6,453 nt of DNA from NCBI GenBank assembly GCA_021161105.1, contig JAGHBG010000077.1, positions 1 to 6,453 on the forward strand, read 5' to 3'. This stretch comes from Thermotogaceae bacterium. Lineage in GTDB: Bacteria; Thermotogota; Thermotogae; Thermotogales; Thermotogaceae. Of this stretch, positions 5,225-6,453 are shown piece after piece. Both the position numbers and the translations under genes were made by a program. The stretch's first letter is position 1. The number at the start of each line of letters is the position of its first letter. Under the pieces are notes generated by a model. The model had not been told where the DNA came from. It saw only the letters and a list, made by a program, of their open reading frames with translations, and did not search any database.

Positions 5225-6453
5225 ATGGAACCGATTTATGGGAATTACTGGTATTACTCCTATTTACCGATACTTTTCAACAACACTCAAAACATCAGCC
5301 CATTAAATGCTACATTACAAATAATGCCCACATATGAACTGCCTGATATATATAAAAGCACCTTTAATATCAACGAATATGCTCAAAGTGTTTCTGACTT
5401 TCAGCAGGATGTAAATAACCTGCGAACCTCTGCAGAAAATCTTATGAGCGTCTTTTCAGAAAGAAGCCTTCAAATATCAAATGAAGGATTAACTGGAATT
5501 GCTCAGGAAAACGCTCCAATTGGACAATACAATGTTGAAGTTGTTCAGCTTGCTAAAGCTCAGGTCAACGAGGGGAACTGGCTCACTGCAACTAACCTGG
5601 ATTTTCAAACAGGAAGCAACACATTCTCTATAAATCTTGGAGACAATACTTACAGCTTTACGGTAAATATTACTTCTGAGATGAACAATCTGGATGTACT
5701 TGACCAGATTGCAGAGCAAATAAATAAAGCAGATATAGGCCTGTCAGCAACAGTGGAAACTCAAAATGATCAGGCAAGACTGGTTATAACCGGTCAAACT
5801 GGTGAGAGCAGCGCATTCACAATTTCCGATGTTTCTGGAAATATAGTATCTACCTCAGGTATCTCTAACGTAGCTCAAAATTCACAGAATCTCATCTACT
5901 CTATCGACAATATCCAGTATGAAAATGAAACAAACCAGATAACAACAATTCCTGGAGTTGCGCTAACTGCCAACGAAGTCGGAAGTTACACAGTTAATGT
6001 CACATACAATCCAGAAGAAATACAAAATGCAACGGAAAATTTTGTCAACGCGTTCAATCAAGTTGCAGAAGAAGCTCAACAATTTAACAATCCCAGTATA
6101 AATGCAATGCTCGAAACAATCGCTAACAATCCGATGCTTAAGAGCGCTGGGATAGAAAATGTCAATGGTCAGCTTCAGATAACTGATCAATTTGAAGCAG
6201 CATTGCAGAATCAAGAGGTTGTCCAAAACACCTTGTTTACAAACCTAACAAGTGTTGCGTCAACAGCTATAAATGTCGCTGATATGCTCAGAAACATTCC
6301 TTCTTATCAGATTTTGAATTACCAAACAAACAATTTCTTAAACTTTGGACAGCAGCCGGACTATTCATTTGACATTAACGAGTATCTAAAAAATTTATAT
6401 GAGTACAATTTGATCTCCACAATGCTAAGCGTGAATCTATTTAACACATATAC
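5225..6453 (+). CDS. FliD-like flagellar hook-associated protein (partial, 3' end off window)
   Basis: The frame is open for 409 codons to the right edge with no stop. In FliD (HAP2) the protein caps the flagellar filament and is exported through the flagellar apparatus without a cleaved signal; none is seen here. The match to the family is in the core. A hook-IN-type segment has GQYNVEVVQLAKAQ (100-113), then a beta-rich stretch ending in GLSATVETQNDQARLVITGQTGESSAF (within 172-198, split here only by description). After that comes a FliD_C-like part with IYSIDNIQYENETNQI (224-239), IPGVALT (242-248) and FVNAFNQ (273-279). The protein is rich in Asn, Gln, Thr and Ser and has no Cys in the visible part, as is common for axial proteins. 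Oddities: the first 20 residues are aromatic (YGNYWYYSYLP) instead of the usual FliD start, and F-x-I-N-E-Y occurs at both 47-52 and 382-387. A secreted FliD-related protein outside the flagellum is the alternative. Confidence 0.75.
   Translation, partial: MEPIYGNYWYYSYLPILFNNTQNISPLNATLQIMPTYELPDIYKSTFNINEYAQSVSDFQQDVNNLRTSAENLMSVFSERSLQISNEGLTGIAQENAPIGQYNVEVVQLAKAQVNEGNWLTATNLDFQTGSNTFSINLGDNTYSFTVNITSEMNNLDVLDQIAEQINKADIGLSATVETQNDQARLVITGQTGESSAFTISDVSGNIVSTSGISNVAQNSQNLIYSIDNIQYENETNQITTIPGVALTANEVGSYTVNVTYNPEEIQNATENFVNAFNQVAEEAQQFNNPSINAMLETIANNPMLKSAGIENVNGQLQITDQFEAALQNQEVVQNTLFTNLTSVASTAINVADMLRNIPSYQILNYQTNNFLNFGQQPDYSFDINEYLKNLYEYNLISTMLSVNLFNTY

Noticed and set aside
5963..6226. 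Minus-strand ORF of 87 codons inside the FliD-like gene
   Set aside because: The + strand frame carries the hook-IN and FliD_C patterns across the same bases, so this is a shadow.

Overview
The window reads as an AT-rich bacterial chromosome segment. Frequent AGA (Arg) and ATA (Ile) codons, strong GGAGG-type ribosome sites, tight gene spacing and the gene set point towards an anaerobic, peptide-fermenting, probably thermophilic bacterium. Thermotogota (a Kosmotoga- or Fervidobacterium-like genome) is my best guess, with Clostridia-like Firmicutes as the alternative. This is inferred from style and gene content; there is no marker gene. All supported genes lie on the + strand.

Left end (1-504): the last 28 codons of an unidentified gene overlap a small cytoplasmic protein that looks like a degenerate GGDEF domain (GDTDF in place of GGDEF). 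It is probably a regulatory or structural remnant of a cyclic-di-GMP cyclase fold. A gene-free stretch of about 320 bases follows. It is C-rich and G-poor on this strand, has no convincing ORF or RNA gene, and ends in a TATAAT box.

Middle (826-5098): a compact three-gene unit holds an S9-family serine peptidase (acylaminoacyl-peptidase/prolyl-oligopeptidase type, complete catalytic triad), a phosphate butyryltransferase (Ptb), and an OPT-family oligopeptide transporter. Gaps are 13 and 39 nt and each gene has its own strong ribosome site. The logic is coherent: import oligopeptides, hydrolyse them in the cytoplasm, ferment the amino acids to acyl-CoA, and convert acyl-CoA to acyl-phosphate for ATP formation. 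The acyl (butyrate) kinase that would finish the route is not in the window.

Right end (5168-6453): after a weak hairpin and a clear promoter (TTGTTC, 17 nt, TATAAT) comes a long ORF running off the window. It carries the hook-IN and C-terminal signatures of the flagellar cap protein FliD (HAP2), but has an unusual aromatic N-terminus and a sequence motif repeated near both ends.

I found no CRISPR array, tRNA, rRNA, insertion sequence or phage gene. I do not see a clear new defence or mobile system. The most interesting items are the peptide-to-acyl-phosphate operon, the atypical FliD-like protein, and the degenerate GGDEF gene with its internal 19-bp duplication.
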